Origin: Chloroflexota bacterium
GTDB lineage: Bacteria; Chloroflexota; UBA5177; JANWHV01
Direction of reading: 5' to 3'
NCBI GenBank assembly: GCA_025450375.1
Contig: JANWHO010000274.1
Span: 1-6,929, forward strand
DNA length: 6,929 nucleotides
Positions 5,470 to 6,929 of the stretch are shown piece after piece; the first letter of the stretch is position 1; each line of letters starts with the position of its first letter. The translations under genes were made by a program, and so were the position numbers. The notes below the pieces were generated by a model, which made no database searches, was not told the origin of the DNA, and worked only from the letters and a program-made list of their open reading frames with translations.

Positions 5470-6522
5470 TCAGGCCCAGGCCAGGAGGCGCCGGGGAGTC
5501 TCTTCCAACAACAAACGGATCAGTTCGGGTCCATGGCCGCGCCGGGCCAGTTCCGGGGCGATGCGCGTGAGCAGGTGCGCGTAACCCGCGCCGCCGTGAC
5601 GGCGGAGTTGGGTCTTGGTGCAGACATCCTGCGCCACCCCCACCCGATCGATCCATCCCTCATGGATGGCTGTTTCCAGGGCGTCGATGCGCTGAGCGTC
5701 GGTCGGCATACCCTTGCCGCCATAGTCGGCTTCGTCGCCCCAGATATCGTAGCAGATGGTGGCGCCCCGCTCGGCCAGCGAGCGGTGATACGCGGTATCG
5801 GGCAGCGAAGGGTCGAGATGGCAGAGGACAACCCGTTGGAGATCGGCCCCCGCCTTCTCCGCGATATCCAGCGCCTGGTGTCCGGCGCGTCCCCAGGGAT
5901 CCAGGTGGATAAACAGCGGCGCGCCGGTCTGATGCTGCGCTGCCGACGCGGCCTCCAGCACCCGCTGCTCTCGCGCCGTAATGGGGTCCGAGGTGCCGAT
6001 CTCCCCGATCACCCCGGCGCGCACTGGCGGCCCCTCCGTAACCGGCACGCCCTGGCGCAAATCGGTAAGCAGGCGCAGGGCAATCATCTCCACGTCCTCA
6101 CCGGCCAGCGAAGGCGGATGAGCGCCGTCGATGTAGTGGCCGCAGCCCATGACGATCGTGAGACCGGTGCGCGCCGCGACACGGCGGAGGCGTACCGGAT
6201 CACGACCAATGTCGGGCAAGGTGAGATCCACCACCGTGCGGCCACCGGCCGCGGCGAAGAGGGAAAGCTCGTCACGGGCCAGATCATCGTCGTCGAGGTG
6301 CAGGTTATCACGCACGCTGAACGGATCGTATCGAAGCGGCGCGGCGATTTCCGGCCCAACCGGCTGTTCGGCCTGGCGCCGCGCCTCATCGGTGAGCGGC
6401 GGCGTCAGCCACACATCGAGATCGATGAAGATATGTTCATGGATCAGCGTTGGCCCAAGCGCCGTGCCCGACACCGGACCGCCTACACTGATTGCCCGTG
6501 ACCTATCGGGAGACACGCGCAC
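5470..6522 (-). CDS. Phosphotriesterase-family metal-dependent hydrolase (amidohydrolase superfamily)
   Basis: A 350-residue TIM-barrel hydrolase with a binuclear metal centre. Residues that fit the ligand set are His28 and His30 (in LIHEHIF), Glu174 (in VIGEIGTSD), His206 (FIHLDPWG), His235 (VLCHLDPS) and Asp299 (VAQDVCTK). Family strands GGRTVVDLT (93-101) and MGCGHYID (125-132) are also clear. Glu174 occupies the place of the carboxylated lysine in classical phosphotriesterase, as in the Php subgroup. Members hydrolyse phosphotriesters, lactones or other esters, so the reaction cannot be fixed from sequence. It is the first gene of the cluster, separated by 14 bp from the HisD-like gene. 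The start is taken as GTG at 6522, since GGAGG ends six bases before it. A TTG at 6528 touches the Shine-Dalgarno sequence and is unlikely. Confidence 0.92.
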   Translation of the reverse strand: MRVSPDRSRAISVGGPVSGTALGPTLIHEHIFIDLDVWLTPPLTDEARRQAEQPVGPEIAAPLRYDPFSVRDNLHLDDDDLARDELSLFAAAGGRTVVDLTLPDIGRDPVRLRRVAARTGLTIVMGCGHYIDGAHPPSLAGEDVEMIALRLLTDLRQGVPVTEGPPVRAGVIGEIGTSDPITAREQRVLEAASAAQHQTGAPLFIHLDPWGRAGHQALDIAEKAGADLQRVVLCHLDPSLPDTAYHRSLAERGATICYDIWGDEADYGGKGMPTDAQRIDALETAIHEGWIDRVGVAQDVCTKTQLRRHGGAGYAHLLTRIAPELARRGHGPELIRLLLEETPRRLLAWA

Positions 6523-6528
6523 GACCAA

Positions 6529-6533
6529 CCTCC
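6529..6533 (-). promoter_or_regulatory. Ribosome binding site deciding the GTG start of the hydrolase
   Basis: GGAGG is followed by six bases (TTGGTC) and then GTG at 6522-6520. The in-frame TTG at 6528 directly abuts the Shine-Dalgarno sequence and would have no spacer. A second in-frame GTG at 6516 is possible, but its spacing is longer. Confidence 0.75.
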
Positions 6534-6543
6534 AGTCACCGCG

Positions 6544-6573
6544 GAATATATTCGATCCAGGGCAAGCGGTAGA
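6544..6573 (-). promoter_or_regulatory. Candidate promoter/operator of the cluster (AT-rich palindrome)
   Basis: GAATATATTC (6544-6553) is a perfect 10-bp palindrome and the most AT-rich spot near the first gene. On the minus strand it contains TATATT (6545-6550), a five-of-six match to a sigma70-type -10 box. The hexamer 17 bp upstream (TCTACC, 6568-6573) matches the -35 consensus at only three positions. If used, the transcript would start about 16 bases before the GTG, giving a very short leader. The palindrome could instead be a repressor site. Weak support. Confidence 0.3.
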
Positions 6574-6613
6574 TCAGGCCCAGCCGGTAGCATAACGGAG
6601 ATCGACACGCCCT

Positions 6614-6629
6614 GGCACCGGCAGGTGCC
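6614..6629. repeat. Perfect short inverted repeat GGCACC-GGCA-GGTGCC
   Basis: A six-base stem with a four-base loop lies about 90 bp upstream of the hydrolase start. No T-run follows on either strand, so a terminator is unlikely. It could be a regulator half-site pair or a small leader hairpin. An inverted repeat this short may also arise by chance in GC-rich DNA. Confidence 0.3.
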
Positions 6630-6929
6630 GTTGGGGCATGCTGAGTTGAGAAACCAGACGCGTAGGCCGGCGGTTCAGGGACAGCGCGCTCCCCTGAGCG
6701 CCCGCGAATAGCGCACGGTGCGGTTGGAGTAAGGCGCGGGCCCCCCGGCTGAGGTTGGAGGGGAAAGACAGTGCAGTCTATTGCGTGTAGTATTAGCGTA
6801 AGGGGTGGGAACACCATTGGATGTCTTCCCGTAGAACAGCCACAGGATCTCTTGAATCCTCACCCTCGGATTTCCGTGCCAACCCCGCGTACCGAGCGAC
6901 GGTTCGTCTCACCCCGGCGCGACTCGGGA

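Larger units (their letters stand above)
6534..6929. other. Upstream region without a convincing gene
   Basis: About 396 bp precede the first gene. I see no protein with family features in any frame, and codon use here is mixed, unlike the strongly GC-ending codons of the neighbouring genes. Besides the palindrome and inverted repeat listed separately, it holds TCAGGG (6675-6680) paired with CCCTGA (6692-6697) around AGCGCGCT, and AGGAT (6844-6848) paired with ATCCT (6856-6860). A plus-strand frame opens at ATG 6821 and stays open to the window edge (36 codons, beginning MSSRRTATGSLES), which could be the start of a divergent gene such as a regulator. The visible part is not enough to claim it. 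No tRNA or known riboswitch was recognised. Confidence 0.5.

Noticed and set aside
5533..6501. Plus-strand open frame of 322 codons opposite the hydrolase
   Set aside because: The minus-strand gene has a full metal-ligand set. The plus-strand product has no recognisable domain.
6555..6600. TPP-riboswitch-like string (GGCCTGATCTACC followed by CCTGGATCG on the minus strand)
   Set aside because: The order and spacing do not match the thiamine-pyrophosphate element, and the CTGAGA and ACCC segments are missing in the right place.
6536..6817. Minus-strand frame of 93 codons ending in LPWIEYIPR, just before the hydrolase
   Set aside because: The stop is close to the hydrolase Shine-Dalgarno sequence, which first suggested a small coupled gene. 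However, most of the product is low-complexity, no ribosome site precedes its ATG, and it matches no family I know. Only the last 15 or so codons look gene-like.
6795..6929. Possible C-terminal end of an upstream minus-strand gene (frame ending REDIQWCSHPLR, TAA near 6795)
   Set aside because: The frame enters from the window edge and is open for about 44 codons, but its codon use is mixed and nothing is recognisable. More sequence to the right would decide it.
6821..6929. Possible divergent plus-strand gene starting at ATG 6821
   Set aside because: Only 36 codons are visible, the nearest purine-rich site (AAGGGG at 6800-6805) is about 15 bases away, and no domain can be seen.
1..6929. CRISPR array, tRNA or rRNA genes, insertion sequence or attachment site
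   Set aside because: No regularly spaced repeats, cloverleaf, ribosomal signature, transposase motif or flanking terminal repeats were seen.

Overview
This is a high-GC bacterial chromosomal segment. It carries one compact cluster of seven genes, all on the minus strand and read from right to left. The order of transcription is: a phosphotriesterase-family metal hydrolase, a histidinol-dehydrogenase (HisD) homologue, an ABC importer (substrate-binding protein, permease, ATPase), an imidazoleglycerol-phosphate-dehydratase (HisB) homologue, and a short-chain dehydrogenase that runs off the left edge. Gaps between genes are 62 bp or less, except for about 103 bp before the HisB homologue. Two junctions overlap (ATGA and TGATG). 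The cluster therefore looks like one operon, possibly with internal promoters. The organism cannot be named. The importer's binding protein has a cleavable-type signal peptide without a lipobox, which leans towards a diderm host, but this is weak evidence.

Right end (about 6534-6929): no convincing gene. This is probably the leader or promoter region of the cluster. It has an AT-rich palindrome just before the first Shine-Dalgarno sequence and a few short inverted repeats. A divergent gene could begin near 6821, but too little is visible.

The most notable point is that two enzyme families of histidine biosynthesis, HisB and HisD, occur together without any other his gene, and both have altered active sites. 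The HisB homologue lacks residues matching two metal-binding histidines, one further active-site histidine and one phosphate-binding arginine. The HisD homologue has its zinc set changed from Gln/His/Asp/His to Glu/His/Asn/His and lacks a conserved substrate-site histidine. These look like paralogues moved to a new pathway rather than enzymes of histidine synthesis.

Working model (inference): the NMT1/SsuA/TauA-type importer brings in a small organic nutrient. The metal hydrolase opens an ester, lactone or amide bond. The HisD-like enzyme and the SDR oxidise alcohol groups, and the HisB-like enzyme carries out a dehydration or related elimination. The substrate is unknown. The HisD-like plus SDR plus sulfonate-type importer combination recalls dihydroxypropanesulfonate catabolism (HpsN), but the HisB-like and phosphotriesterase-like partners do not belong to that pathway.
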